In this document: piece after piece, positions 25,208-35,200 of the stretch | Layout: every line of letters starts with the position of its first letter | How positions within the stretch are numbered: position 1 is the first letter of the stretch | NCBI GenBank assembly: GCA_963839955.1 | Contig: CAWIXB010000001.1 | Coordinates: 1,922,001 to 1,986,000, forward strand | Length of the DNA: 64,000 bases | Direction: 5' to 3' | Source of the DNA: CAWIXB01 sp963839955 | Lineage (GTDB): Bacteria; Actinomycetota; Actinomycetes; JACCUZ01 | The notes under the pieces: model-generated | Database searches by the model: none | What the model was told of the DNA's origin: nothing | What the model saw: the letters and a program-made list of their open reading frames with translations, nothing else | Made by a program: the position numbers and the translations under genes

Positions 25208-25512
25208 GTGCTCTCCCTTTCAGCGAAATCCTTGAATGAAGCGAGTGCCACATCCCAGAAGCCGTCCACGAAGGCCCGCAGCTCGCCGAGCCCCCCGAGG
25301 TCGACCCGATAGAGCCGCCGGGTCCCCTCCCCCCGTCTCGTCACCAACCCTGCCTCGCGCAGCACCTTCAGGTGCTGCGACACCGCCGACTGCGACACCG
25401 GCAGGCGGGCTGCGAGGTCTCCGACCGAGCGTGGCCCGGCGCGGAGTCCCTCGAAGACGGCCCGCCGCGTCGGGTCGCCGAGTGCGGCCAGAGCGGCATG
25501 TGCATTAGCCAT
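25204..25512 (-). CDS. ArsR-family transcriptional regulator
   Basis: This 102-residue winged-helix repressor has the canonical ALGDPTRRAVFEGLRAGPRSVGDLAARLPVSQSAVSQHLKVLREAGLVTRRGEGTRRLYRVD sequence region, but no metal-binding cysteine pair, so it belongs to the non-metal ArsR/SRPBCC-coupled type. ATG at 25512 is used; another ATG at 25521 adds MLV. Neither has a clear ribosome site, and the transcript may be leaderless. A cluster of TTAG/CTAA inverted repeats covers the start, suggesting tight autorepression. Confidence 0.9.
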   Translation of the reverse strand: MANAHAALAALGDPTRRAVFEGLRAGPRSVGDLAARLPVSQSAVSQHLKVLREAGLVTRRGEGTRRLYRVDLGGLGELRAFVDGFWDVALASFKDFAEREST

Positions 25513-25535
25513 GACTAACATTAGTAGCGGCTAAT
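25505..25535. promoter_or_regulatory. Palindrome cluster over the arsR start (operator)
   Basis: Overlapping dyads lie here: TTAG-6-CTAA (25505-25518), ACTAA-CA-TTAGT (25514-25525) and ATTAG-6-CTAAT (25520-25535). Such TTAG/CTAA dyads beside an ArsR gene are the expected autoregulatory operator. The AT-richness stands out in this GC-rich region and may also hold the -10 box. Confidence 0.55.
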
Positions 25536-25599
25536 AGATGGCGCGTCAACCCCCACGTCCCTCGAAGCCGGCCGTCGGCGGGCGGCTAGGGTCCCGGTG

Positions 25600-26667
25600 A
25601 TGCCAGCCGCCGAGTCACCCACCGCTCCCGGACCCGCCGCCACGGAGGACACCGTGGTCCTCCGTTACGCCGACCCGGACAAGCGGATGGCAGGCGTGCG
25701 GTTGCAGCTCGACGTCCCCCTTTCGGGCCAGCGCCTCGACTTCGCCAAGGCCGCGGGTGGCTGGCTGCTACGCCTGGCCCGGCCCCCGGTGGACCGCCTC
25801 GAGTACCTGTTCGAGCTCACCCATGCGGACGGCGGGACGGAGACGACGACCGACCCGGCCAACCCCCTGCGCGCCCCCGGGGCGTTCGGCGACAAGTCGG
25901 CGCTGGAGCTGCCCGGCTACGTCCGCCCGAGCTGGCTGGAGGGGCCGTCGCCGCCCGGACGCCGCAGAGCCCTACCCGTCCCGGCGCGCGCGGTGCGCGA
26001 CGAGGTCGAGGTCACCCTGTGGTCGCCGGACGGCGTCGAGGACGACGAGCCGCTGCCGCTGCTGGTCGCCCACGACGGCCCGGAGTACGACGAGCTGTCC
26101 GGGCTCACGACGTACCTCTCCGCACTCGTCGCGGCGGGCACGCTGCCCCCGGTGCGCGCGGCGCTGCTCGCGCCTGGGGACCGGGACGAGCGCTACTCCG
26201 CCAACGGCGCCTACACGCGCGCGCTGACCCTCGCTGTGCTGCCCCGGCTGCGGGCCCACCTGGCGACGACGGCCGTGGTCGGCATGGGGGCCAGCCTCGG
26301 TGCGCTCGCACTGCTGCACGCGCAGCGGCGCCACGGTGACGCATTCGACGCGCTGTTCCTGCAGTCAGGCAGTTTCTTCCACCCTCGCTACGACGAGCAC
26401 GAGCGTCGCTTCCCCCACTACGACCGCATCGTGCGCACCGTCGACGGCGTGCTGCGGGCCGGCGGGCACCACTCCCCCGTGCCGGTGGTCCTGACCTGCG
26501 GCGGCATCGAGGAGAACATCGCAAACAACAGGGTGATGGCCCGCGCGCTGGCTGCGCAGGGGTACGACGCGGTGCTGCACGAGGTGCGCGACACCCACAA
26601 CTACGTGGCCTGGCGCGATGCGTTCCACCCGCATCTCACCGGCCTGCTGCGCGAGGTGGCCGCGTGA
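25600..26667 (+). CDS. Enterochelin esterase-like alpha/beta hydrolase
   Basis: This 355-residue protein has an N-terminal beta-sandwich (E-set/CBM48-like) region with RLDFAKAAGGWLLRLARPPVDRLEYLFEL. The C-terminal esterase D-type hydrolase domain carries the nucleophile elbow GASLG (VVGMGASLGALALLHA) and a late His in RDTHNYVAWRDAFHPHL. This fits the Fes/IroE-like COG2382 family, but no siderophore gene is near. GTG 25597 immediately precedes the ATG used. Its stop overlaps the next gene's GTG (coupled). The three plus-strand genes 25600-28698 look like one operon. Confidence 0.82.
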   Translation: MPAAESPTAPGPAATEDTVVLRYADPDKRMAGVRLQLDVPLSGQRLDFAKAAGGWLLRLARPPVDRLEYLFELTHADGGTETTTDPANPLRAPGAFGDKSALELPGYVRPSWLEGPSPPGRRRALPVPARAVRDEVEVTLWSPDGVEDDEPLPLLVAHDGPEYDELSGLTTYLSALVAAGTLPPVRAALLAPGDRDERYSANGAYTRALTLAVLPRLRAHLATTAVVGMGASLGALALLHAQRRHGDAFDALFLQSGSFFHPRYDEHERRFPHYDRIVRTVDGVLRAGGHHSPVPVVLTCGGIEENIANNRVMARALAAQGYDAVLHEVRDTHNYVAWRDAFHPHLTGLLREVAA

Positions 26668-27404
26668 GAGCCGTCGAGATCACCTCGTCCGAGAGCGGCT
26701 TCCGCGGCCACGTCGTCGCCCACGGCCACTACGGCAAGCCGGTCCTCGTCTTCCCGTCGGAGTCGGGCCGGGCGTGGGACTTCGAGAACAACGGCATGGT
26801 CGACGCCGTCCGCTGGATGCTCGACGCGGGGCGGGTGAAGCTCTACTGCGTGGACTCGGCCGACCCGGCCACCTGGTCGGACCGGTCGCTGCCGCTGGAG
26901 GAGCGCGCCCGGCGCCACGACTTCTACGAGCGCTGGATCCTCGACCAGGTCGTGCCGTACGTGCACGACGACTGCGGCGGCCTCACCGACATCATCACGG
27001 CGGGCTGCAGCCTGGGCGCCTTCCACGCCGCCAACATCGCCCTGCGCCATGCCCACGTGTTCCCGCGGGCACTGTGCTTCTCCGGCTCCTACGACCCGGC
27101 CGAGTGGCATGCCTGGGGCGAGGGCGGCGAAGCGGCGTACTTCCACAACCCGATGCAGTTCGTGGCGAACCTGCACGGTCATCACCTCGACTGGCTTCGC
27201 TCGCAGGTCTTCCTGCTGCTCGTGGTCGGTCAGGGCTCGTGGGAGGTCGACCCGACCCAGGCGCTGCCGAGCACCCACCGGTTCGCCGCGCGGCTGGCCG
27301 AGAAGGGCATCCCCCACGAGCTCGACGTGTGGGGGCACGACGTCCCGCACGACTGGCCGTCCTGGCAACGGCAGCTCGCCCACCACCTGCCACGCTTCGC
27401 CTAG
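26664..27404 (+). CDS. Esterase-family alpha/beta hydrolase
   Basis: The 246-residue protein has the esterase/COG4947 pattern: HVVAHGHYGKPVLVFPSESGRAWDFENNGM, a nucleophile elbow AGCSLGAFHA, an acid in the VVGQGSWE region, and a likely catalytic His in VWGHDVPHDWPSW. The GTG start overlaps the previous stop. Cytosolic, no signal peptide. It is paired with a second esterase and an ATP-grasp gene, which suggests it acts on an ester or amide made by the ligase. Substrate unknown. Confidence 0.8.
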   Translation: MRAVEITSSESGFRGHVVAHGHYGKPVLVFPSESGRAWDFENNGMVDAVRWMLDAGRVKLYCVDSADPATWSDRSLPLEERARRHDFYERWILDQVVPYVHDDCGGLTDIITAGCSLGAFHAANIALRHAHVFPRALCFSGSYDPAEWHAWGEGGEAAYFHNPMQFVANLHGHHLDWLRSQVFLLLVVGQGSWEVDPTQALPSTHRFAARLAEKGIPHELDVWGHDVPHDWPSWQRQLAHHLPRFA

Positions 27405-27447
27405 GCGGCAGGCACTAGCGTGCGCGCATCGGGAGAGAGGACGGACG

Positions 27448-28698
27448 ATGACCGACACCCGCCACCTGCTCGGCCTGCTGCTCGGCACTGAGACCGACTG
27501 GCCGAGCGTCTTCGAGGCCCTGGTGCGCCGGCTCGGACCCGTCACCGACGGTTCGGGCGCGCAGCACACCTACGACGTCGAGCGCATCACGATCGAACCC
27601 TTCGACCTGCGCGACACCCCGTCCTACGACCTGGTGATCGACCGGCTCGCCTACTGGTACTACGTCCCGCGCGAGTGGCTGAAGAAAGTCGCGCTGATGG
27701 ACGGCGTCTACCTGCTCAACTCGCCGTTCACGTTCCAGGCCATGGAGAAGCACGCCGCCTACTGCGCGATGATGCGCCTCGGCCTCAAGGTCCCCGAGAC
27801 CGTCCTGGTGCCCTACAAGAACCCGGTCGACCACGCGAAGTACGCCTACACCGCCGAGCGCTACAACCGGCCCTTCGATCTCGACGCGCTGGCCGACAAG
27901 GTCGGCTACCCGCTCTTCATGAAGCCCTACGACGGCGGCGCCTGGGTGGGCGTCTCACGCATCCGCGACGCCGACGAGCTGCACCGTGCCTACGACGAGT
28001 CCGGCGAGATGCTGATGCACCTGCAGGCCTCGGTCGAGGGCTACGACGTCTTCGCGCGCTCGCTGTCGATCGGCGCCGAGACGATGGTGATGAAGTTCGA
28101 CCCTGAGCAGCCGATGCACGCGCGCTACTCGGTGTCCCACGACTTCCTCACTCCCGAGGTGGGCGCCGAGGTGCTCTCGATCGGTCGCATCGTCAATGCC
28201 TTCTTCAGGTGGGAGTTCAACTCCTGCGAGACGCTGGTCCGTGACACCAACGTCCACCCCATCGACTACGCGAACGCCTGCCCCGATGTCGCCATCACGT
28301 CGCTTCACTACTACTTCCCGTGGGCGATGAAGGCGCTGGTCAAGTGGGCCGTGTTCTGCACGGCCACCGGGCGGGTGCCCACACCGCATGTCGATCCCGC
28401 GCCGTGGTTCACCGTCGCCGACCGCGACGACCTGTCGTACGACGAGAAGCTGGCCGCCTACCGCGAGCTGGCCGACGGCTACTTCGAGACCGAGCGCTAC
28501 CAGGACTTCTGCGCCTCGCGGCTGGCCGAGATCGACGAGGTGACGCACGCCTACGTCGAGAGCGCCGACTTCGACAAGGTGCTGGTCGACACGGTCACGG
28601 CGATGTTCCCGGCGCATGAACGCGACCAGTTCATCGCGCACTTCCGGGGCCTGCTGAAGCTGTGGGCCGACGACGAGCGGGCCCGGCTCTCCGCCTGA
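27448..28698 (+). CDS. ATP-grasp family ligase
   Basis: This 416-residue protein shows the ATP-grasp layout: an N-terminal pre-ATP-grasp part (YDLVIDRLAYWYYVPREWLK), NSPFTFQAMEKHAAYCAMMRLGLKVPETVLVP (typical central helix region), then FMKPYDGGAWVGVSRI (ATP-binding Lys and glycine loop), and later FDPEQPMHARYSV and NVHPIDYANACPDVAI (metal-binding end). ATP-grasp enzymes couple ATP to carboxylate-amine or carboxylate-thiol ligation through an acyl-phosphate. GGGAGAGAGGA lies upstream of the ATG. The product is unknown. It follows two esterases and faces a GCS2-type ligase, so a peptide or amide conjugate may be made. Confidence 0.8.
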   Translation: MTDTRHLLGLLLGTETDWPSVFEALVRRLGPVTDGSGAQHTYDVERITIEPFDLRDTPSYDLVIDRLAYWYYVPREWLKKVALMDGVYLLNSPFTFQAMEKHAAYCAMMRLGLKVPETVLVPYKNPVDHAKYAYTAERYNRPFDLDALADKVGYPLFMKPYDGGAWVGVSRIRDADELHRAYDESGEMLMHLQASVEGYDVFARSLSIGAETMVMKFDPEQPMHARYSVSHDFLTPEVGAEVLSIGRIVNAFFRWEFNSCETLVRDTNVHPIDYANACPDVAITSLHYYFPWAMKALVKWAVFCTATGRVPTPHVDPAPWFTVADRDDLSYDEKLAAYRELADGYFETERYQDFCASRLAEIDEVTHAYVESADFDKVLVDTVTAMFPAHERDQFIAHFRGLLKLWADDERARLSA

Positions 28699-28710
28699 CG
28701 CCGGCAAGCC

Positions 28711-29487
28711 CTAGACCGCGTCGAGAGCGGCGGCAGCCATGCCCACCGCGCGCGACGTCGGGTCGAGGTGCTCGTAGTGGCCCTCCCCGGCCATCTCGTG
28801 CAGGTCGACCTGCATGCCGGCCCGCTCCGCGGCCGCGTGGTAGATGCGGCTCTGCTCGACGGGCACGTCGCGGTCCGCGTCGCCGTGGACGAGCACGACC
28901 CGCACGTCCGGCACCGGCAGCAGCGCCAACGGCGAGCCGACGGCGTACCTCTCCGGCTGCTCGTCCGGACCGCCTCCCATCAGTGCCTGCACCGCCCCGC
29001 CACCGACGCCCTGCCGTGCCGCGGTGACCAGGTCGGTCACCGGCGCCTGCGCCACCACAAGCGCGACCTTGACCCGCGGACCGGCGCCCACCGCACCCGC
29101 CGGAAGCCGCGACCGCGACGCCGACCAGAGGGCGAGATGGCCGCCCGCGGAATGGCCGACTACCGCGACCCTCGCGAGATCGAGCCGGTCGGTGTGCCGG
29201 CTCGTCGTCAGGTGGTCGACAGCGGCGCTCATGTCTGAGAACGTCGCGGGCCACGGCGCGTCCTTGCCGCGGTAGTCGATGTTCCAGACAGCGAGGCCCC
29301 GGCCGGCGAGCATCTCCGCGAGCGGATCCTCGAGGTGGCGGTCGTAGCGCGCGGACCAGAAGCCGCCGTGCACCAGGACGACGACGGGCAGCTCGCGACC
29401 GTCGCGCGGCAGCAGCCATGCGCCGCGGTTGAGCCGGCGCCGGCCGTAGGACTCCTTCGACCGGTCGACCGCGCCGCGGTGAGTCAA
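28711..29487 (-). CDS. Alpha/beta hydrolase (BD-FAE / kynurenine formamidase-like)
   Basis: This 258-residue hydrolase has the oxyanion-hole motif HGGFW (as in the HGGXW of kynurenine formamidases and hormone-sensitive lipase-like enzymes), GHSAGGHLALW (Ser), an Asp in VLVHGDADRDVP and a His in GEGHYEHLDP. No good ATG or GTG exists; TTG 29487 is proposed, 9 bases after the stop of the upstream gene, so the start is uncertain. It is convergent with the ATP-grasp operon, and is probably co-transcribed with the GCS2 gene. Confidence 0.78.
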   Translation of the reverse strand: MTHRGAVDRSKESYGRRRLNRGAWLLPRDGRELPVVVLVHGGFWSARYDRHLEDPLAEMLAGRGLAVWNIDYRGKDAPWPATFSDMSAAVDHLTTSRHTDRLDLARVAVVGHSAGGHLALWSASRSRLPAGAVGAGPRVKVALVVAQAPVTDLVTAARQGVGGGAVQALMGGGPDEQPERYAVGSPLALLPVPDVRVVLVHGDADRDVPVEQSRIYHAAAERAGMQVDLHEMAGEGHYEHLDPTSRAVGMAAAALDAV

Positions 29488-29495
29488 CGCGCGCG

Positions 29496-30968
29496 TTACT
29501 CGACGGTCCAGGTGTGCACCGGCTCGTTGGCGTGCATCCTGTCGACGTAGGCGCGCATCATCTCGCGCAGCGCGTCGAGCCGGTCGTGGTCGTCGTAGAG
29601 CTTGTGGAACTCCGCCGCCTGCCACGACGCGCCGTTGCGCCCGGACAGGCAGCGGGCCTCGATGATGCCGAGCAGCCGGTCCTTGTCGGCTGTGTCGATG
29701 CCCCATTCCTCGAGCCCCTGGTGGGCGAGCGGCAGCAGCCGGCGCAGCACGAGCTCGGTGGCCGGTACCTCACCGACGCCGGGCCAGTAGATCTTCGCGT
29801 CGATGCCGTCCTTCGCGCCGTTGTGGAAGTTCTCCTCCGCAGCCGAGAACGACATCTGTGACCACACCGGTCTGTCGGCCTCGGCCAGCACCTTCACGAG
29901 CCCGTAGTAGAGGGCGGCGTTGGCCAGCACGTCGATGACCGACGGGCCGGCCGGCAGGCAGCGGTTCTCGACCCGCAGGTGGGGCTTGCCGCGGACCACG
30001 TCGTAGACCGGCCGGTTCCAGCGGTAGATGGTGCCGTTGTGCAGCCGCAGCTCGCCGAGGGCCGGCACGTCACCGCGCTCGAGCACCTCGAGGGGGTCCT
30101 CGTCGTCGAGGATCGGCAGCAGCGACGGGAAGTAGCGGACGTTCTCCTCGAACAGGTCGAAGATCGAGGTGATCCAGCGCTCCCCGAACCACACGCGCGG
30201 CCGCACGCCCTGCGCCTTGAGCTCGTCGGAGCGGGTGTCGGCCGCTTGCTCGAAGAGGGCGATGCGGGTCTCGCGCCAGAGCTCCTTGCCGAAGAAGAAC
30301 GGCGAGTTCGCGCCGAGCGCGAGCTGGATGCCGGCGATCGACTGGGAGGCGTTCCAGTGGGCGGCGAAGGTCTCCGGGTTCACCTGCAGGTGCAGCTGAA
30401 CGCTGGTGCAGGCCGCCTCCGGCGCGATCGAGTCGGCGTACGTCGACAGCTTGTCGACGCCGTCGATCGCGATCTGGATGTCCTCGCCCCGCGCAGCGAA
30501 CACCTGCTCGTTGAGGACCGAGTAGCGGGGGTTCGCGCTGAAGGCGTCCTCGGTGAGGTGCTCGGCGGTGACCGTCGGGAGGATGCCGATCATGACGACG
30601 TTGGCGTCGGACTCGTTGGCCACGTCGTCGGCGTGGTTGAGGCTGGCCCGGACGTCTCGCTCCAGCCGTTGGAACACGTCCTTCTCGAGGCGGTGGGGCG
30701 GGACGTTGACCTCGATATTGAACTGGGCGAGCTCGGTCTGGAAGTCGGGGTCGGCCATCTTCTCCAGGACCTTGGCGTTGACCATGGCCGGGTCGCCCCG
30801 GCGGTCGGTGAGGTTGAGCTCGATCTCGAGGCCCATGCTCCGGCGCTCCGCCTCGAACCGTGACTCGGCGAGCATCCGTGCGAAGACGTCGAGGCACCGG
30901 CGTACCTTCTGCCGGTAGCTCTGCCGGTCCTCGCGCGTGAACTTCGTCTTGGCGACGTCCTGCCCCAT
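29496..30968 (-). CDS. Glutamate-cysteine ligase family 2 (carboxylate-amine ligase)
   Basis: The 490-residue protein is a GCS2-type enzyme: MGLEIELNLTDRRGDP (acidic metal ligands), NIEVNVPPHRL, QLHLQVNPETFAAHWNASQ, LALGANSPFFFGKEL and LRVENRCLPAGPSVIDVLANAALYYGL. Family members form a gamma-glutamyl amide with cysteine or another amine using ATP. In an actinomycete that would ordinarily use mycothiol the physiological product is uncertain; an EgtA-type (ergothioneine) role lacks its egtBCD partners here. GGGGAG precedes the ATG. It leads a probable two-gene operon with the hydrolase at 28711 and faces the ATP-grasp operon. Confidence 0.85.
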   Translation of the reverse strand: MGQDVAKTKFTREDRQSYRQKVRRCLDVFARMLAESRFEAERRSMGLEIELNLTDRRGDPAMVNAKVLEKMADPDFQTELAQFNIEVNVPPHRLEKDVFQRLERDVRASLNHADDVANESDANVVMIGILPTVTAEHLTEDAFSANPRYSVLNEQVFAARGEDIQIAIDGVDKLSTYADSIAPEAACTSVQLHLQVNPETFAAHWNASQSIAGIQLALGANSPFFFGKELWRETRIALFEQAADTRSDELKAQGVRPRVWFGERWITSIFDLFEENVRYFPSLLPILDDEDPLEVLERGDVPALGELRLHNGTIYRWNRPVYDVVRGKPHLRVENRCLPAGPSVIDVLANAALYYGLVKVLAEADRPVWSQMSFSAAEENFHNGAKDGIDAKIYWPGVGEVPATELVLRRLLPLAHQGLEEWGIDTADKDRLLGIIEARCLSGRNGASWQAAEFHKLYDDHDRLDALREMMRAYVDRMHANEPVHTWTVE

Positions 30969-31086
30969 GTGCCCATTCTCCCCGGCCAGGGTGCCCACAA
31001 CCGTGTCCGGTCCACGGTGCCACAGGTAGCGGCGACACGCCGCGGCAGTCGGCTGCTCTGTCGCAACCCGGCCCTACCGTCAAGGC

Positions 31087-32238
31087 ATGCGCCTGCTCCA
31101 CACCTCCGACTGGCACCTCGGCCGGTCCTTCCACCGGGAGGACCTGCTGGCCGCGCAGGCGCGCTTCGTCGACCATCTGGTCGACACCGTCCGGTCCGAG
31201 CGGGTTGACGCGGTGCTGGTGTCGGGCGATGTCTACGACCGCGCCCTGCCCTCGGTCGACGCGGTCGCCCTGTGCAACGACGCCCTGCGCCGGCTCGCGG
31301 CCACCCGCGTCCGGGTCGTCCTCACCAGCGGCAACCACGACTCCGCCCGCCGGCTGGGCTTCGGCGCCGACCTCATCGACGCGGCCGGCATCCACCTGCG
31401 CACCGACCCCGCCCGGTGTGGTGAGCCGGTGTTGCTCGACGACCGGCACGGGCCGGTCGCGATCTACGGCCTGCCCTACCTCGAGCCGGCGGCGACCCGC
31501 GACGATCTCGGGTGTACGGGCCGAGGTCACGCCGACGTGCTCGGCGCCGCCATGTCGGCGGTGCGGGCCGACCTCGGCCGGCGCCCGGACGCGCGTTCGG
31601 TTGTCCTCGCGCACGCCTTCGTGACAGGTGGGCAGCCGAGCGAGAGCGAGCGCGACATCACCGTGGGTGGGGTCAGCGCGGTGCCCGTCTCGACGTTCGA
31701 CGGCGTCGACTACGTCGCGCTCGGCCACCTGCACGGCCCCCAGAAGCTGGCCCCCCACGTGCGCTACAGCGGTTCGCCGCTGGCCTACTCCTTCTCGGAG
31801 GCCCGGCACCGCAAGGGCATGTGGCTGGTCGAGCTGGCCGATCGCTCTGGTGGCCCCGCCATGGTCGAGGCGGTGCCGTCCCCGGTCGAGCGGCCCCTGG
31901 CTCAGCTGCGCGGACGTCTCGACGACCTGCTGACCGGCGAGCGCTACGCGTCCTTCGAGCAGCACTACCTGCAGGTGACGCTGACCGACCCGCGCCGGCC
32001 TCGTGACCCGATGGACCGGCTGCGCGGCAGGTTCCCGCACCTGCTGGTGCTGGCGTTCGACCCCGAGGGTGGTGACGCGACCGGTCAGCAGACCTACGCC
32101 GCGCGGGTGCGAGGTCGCACCGACCTGCAGGTGGCCACCGACTTCGTCGCACACGTGCGCAGCGAGGCCGAGCCGGACGAACAGGCACTGCTGGCGCGGG
32201 CGCTCGAAGCGGGCCGTCTGGTGGAGGCGGCCAGCTGA
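31087..32238 (+). CDS. sbcD: Exonuclease subunit SbcD
   Basis: The 383-residue nuclease (Mre11 type) has all calcineurin-like metallophosphatase motifs: HTSDWHLGRSF, SGDVYDRA, TSGNHDSARR, LAHAFVTGG and GHLHGPQ. Paired with SbcC it cuts hairpins and processes double-strand ends. The stop overlaps the sbcC start (TGATG), as is usual. It is divergent from the GCS2 gene with a 118-base gap. Confidence 0.95.
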   Translation: MRLLHTSDWHLGRSFHREDLLAAQARFVDHLVDTVRSERVDAVLVSGDVYDRALPSVDAVALCNDALRRLAATRVRVVLTSGNHDSARRLGFGADLIDAAGIHLRTDPARCGEPVLLDDRHGPVAIYGLPYLEPAATRDDLGCTGRGHADVLGAAMSAVRADLGRRPDARSVVLAHAFVTGGQPSESERDITVGGVSAVPVSTFDGVDYVALGHLHGPQKLAPHVRYSGSPLAYSFSEARHRKGMWLVELADRSGGPAMVEAVPSPVERPLAQLRGRLDDLLTGERYASFEQHYLQVTLTDPRRPRDPMDRLRGRFPHLLVLAFDPEGGDATGQQTYAARVRGRTDLQVATDFVAHVRSEAEPDEQALLARALEAGRLVEAAS

Positions 32239-35200
32239 TGCGCGTCCACCAGCTCAGCGTCACGGCGTTCGGTCCGTTCGCCGACACGCAGTACGTCGAC
32301 TTCGACGCGCTGGCCGAGGGCGGGCTGTTCCTCTTCCACGGGCCCACCGGCGCGGGCAAGACCAGCATCCTCGACGCCGTCTGCTTCGCCCTCTACGGCC
32401 AGGTTCCGGGTGCCCGCCACCAGGCGCGGAGTCTGCGCAGTGACCACGCCGATCCCGACCTCCGGCCCGAGGTCGTGCTCCAGGTGACCCTGCGCGGCCG
32501 GCTGCTGCGCGTCACCCGCTCCCCCGCCTGGGAGCGCCCCAAGAGGCGTGGGTCCGGCACCACCACCGAGCAGGCCAGGGTTCTGCTGCAGGAGGCCGAC
32601 GGCGCGGGTGCTGGGCGTGCCGACGCGGTAGATCGGAGCTGGCGCACGCTCTCGACCCGCGCCGACGAGGCCGGTCATCTCCTCAGTCGACTGCTCGGCC
32701 TCACGCCGGCGCAGTTCTGCCAGGTCGCGCTGCTGCCCCAGGGGCAGTTCGCCGAGTTCCTGCGGGCTGACGCCGACCGGCGCCGCGACGTGCTGGAGAG
32801 CCTGTTCGACACCGGGCGCTTCACCGCGGCCGAGGCTTGGCTGGTGAACGAGCGCAAGGCCGTGTGGACAGAGCTCGAAGCGCTCGACCGGCGCGTCGAC
32901 CACGTGCTGGCGCGGGTCGCGCAGGCCGCTGGTGTCGACGTGCCGCCCGAGCTCGTCGCCGACGATGCCGGCGACTGGGTCGCTGTCCTGCTCGCCGAGG
33001 CAGAGGCGGAGAAGGCAGCCACCACCCAGGCCGCGGCAAACGCGACGTCGGCACGGGCCGAGGCAGCCGCGCAGGTGACCGCGGCCACCCAGCTCCGCGA
33101 ACGCCAGGCGCGTCGCGACACGTGGCTGCGCCAGCAGGCCGAGCTCGACGCGGCGTGGACGCAGCGCGACGCCGCGGTCGCCGAGCTCGAGGCGGCTCTG
33201 GCTGTCGCCCCCGTACTGCCGTTGCTGGAGGAGGTCGCCCGGCTGCAGGTCGAGCTCGAGTCGGTCCGGGTGGATGCCCGCAGCGCCCACCAGCAGGTGG
33301 CCGGGTTCCTCGCCGCGACCGGAACATCCGGCGCCGCCGTCACCACGCACGGCCTGCCCTCAGCCGACTCGGCCACGCGGTCCTCGGCGCTCGCCCGCGC
33401 CGAGATCGGCGGCCTGCACCGGCTCGTTGACGACGAGGAGGAGGCAGCGCGTATCAGTCGCGACGCCGACGCTCTCGAGCGCACCATCGTCGCGCTCGAG
33501 GCACAGTCGGCCGAGCTGGGCGGTTGGCTCGACGATGCCGACGCCCGGCGGAGTGCACTGATCGAGGCCAGGTCGGCCGCCCAGTCCGCCGAGGCCGGCC
33601 TCCCGGCGGCGCGCGAAGACGTCGAGCGCGCGGGTGTCCGGGCCACGGCGGGTGCCCGCCGCGACGTGCTCGCCATCCGGGTGGGCGAGGCCCGCGACGC
33701 CGTCCAAGGCGCGACCGACGCGGCGCAACTGGCACGTGAGCACTGGCTGACCCTGCGCCAGGCCCGGCTCGACGGCATGGCTGCCGAGCTCGCGGCCCGG
33801 CTGGTGGCCGGCGAGCACTGCCCGGTGTGTGGCAGCACCAGCCACCCCGCGCCCGCCACAGCGACCGTGCATGCGGTGACCCGCGAGGACGAGGAACGGG
33901 CCGCCGAGCAGGCCAACGCAGCCGAGGAGTTGCGGGCTCTTTCCCGGGAGCAGCTGTCCGCTCTCGACGTGGAGCTCGCCGAGGCACGCAGCGCCGCGGG
34001 CGGCACGATCTCGCTGGGCGACTTGCAGACCGCGCTCGACCGCGCATCGCGGCGGCTCCGGGATCTCGAAGACGTCGCGGCCGGACGTACTGCAGCCGAG
34101 GCCGCGGTCGCCACCTTCGACGACGAGCGGGAGTCGCGCGTCCGCGAGCACGTGCGGCTCGCGCAGGAGCGAGAGGGCGCGCGCGCGCGATCCGGCGAGC
34201 TGCAGTCCCGGCTCCGTCGTCTCCGCGCCGTGCTCACCGCTGCCCGGGGCGACGACCCCTCGATCACGGCCCGAGCGAAGCGCCTCGAACGACTGGCCGA
34301 CGGTTGCGACGGTCTCGCGCGCCAGGTGATCGAGCTCGAACGGCTCGACGGCGCGGTCGACGATGCCCTCGAGCGCGCCGAGGCCAGTGTCCGCGAGCGC
34401 TCGCTTGGGTCGCTGGCCACCGCTGCTGACGCCGCCCGCGACGAGGCGAGGATCACCGAGCTCGACGAGTTCCGCCGTCGCCACGACACCGAGCACGCGA
34501 CCCTCGCCGAGCTGCTGGCCGACCCGGCTCTGGTGGAGGCCGCGGTCGCGCCGGTGCCTGACCTGGCGGCTCTGTCGGCGGCGCAGGACGCCGCCGAGCT
34601 GGCCCACGAGGCGGCGGTCGAGCACGCAGCGGCGCTGCGGCAGCGCGCGAGCTCGCTCAAGGCGCTGCGGGGCAAGCTCGACGCGGCGATCGTCGCGCGC
34701 GGCCCGGTCGCCGAGCGCTACCGGGTCGCCGACGCTCTTTCGAGACTGGCCGAGGGCAAGAGCAAGGACAACCGGCTACGGATGAGCCTGTCCGGCTACG
34801 TGCTCGCCGCCCGGCTGGAGCAGGTGGCGGCCGCGGCGAGCGAGCGTCTGCTGCGGATGACCTCGCAGCGGTTCAGCCTGCTGCACACCGCGGAGGCGGG
34901 CACCGGCCGCGGCCGGCGCGGCGGTCTGCACCTGCGCGTCCTCGATGCCTGGACAGGTAACGAGCGTGACCCGGCCACCCTGTCCGGCGGTGAGGCCTTC
35001 TCGGCGTCGCTGGCGCTCGCGCTGGGCCTGGCCGACGTGGTCACCGCCGAGGCAGGCGGGTCGCTGCTGGAGACGTTGTTCGTCGACGAGGGGTTCGGCA
35101 GCCTCGACGAGGACAGTCTGGACGAGGTCATGGGGGTGCTCGACGACCTGCGCGACGGGGGCAGGGTCGTGGGGATCGTGAGCCACGTGAGCGATTTGCG

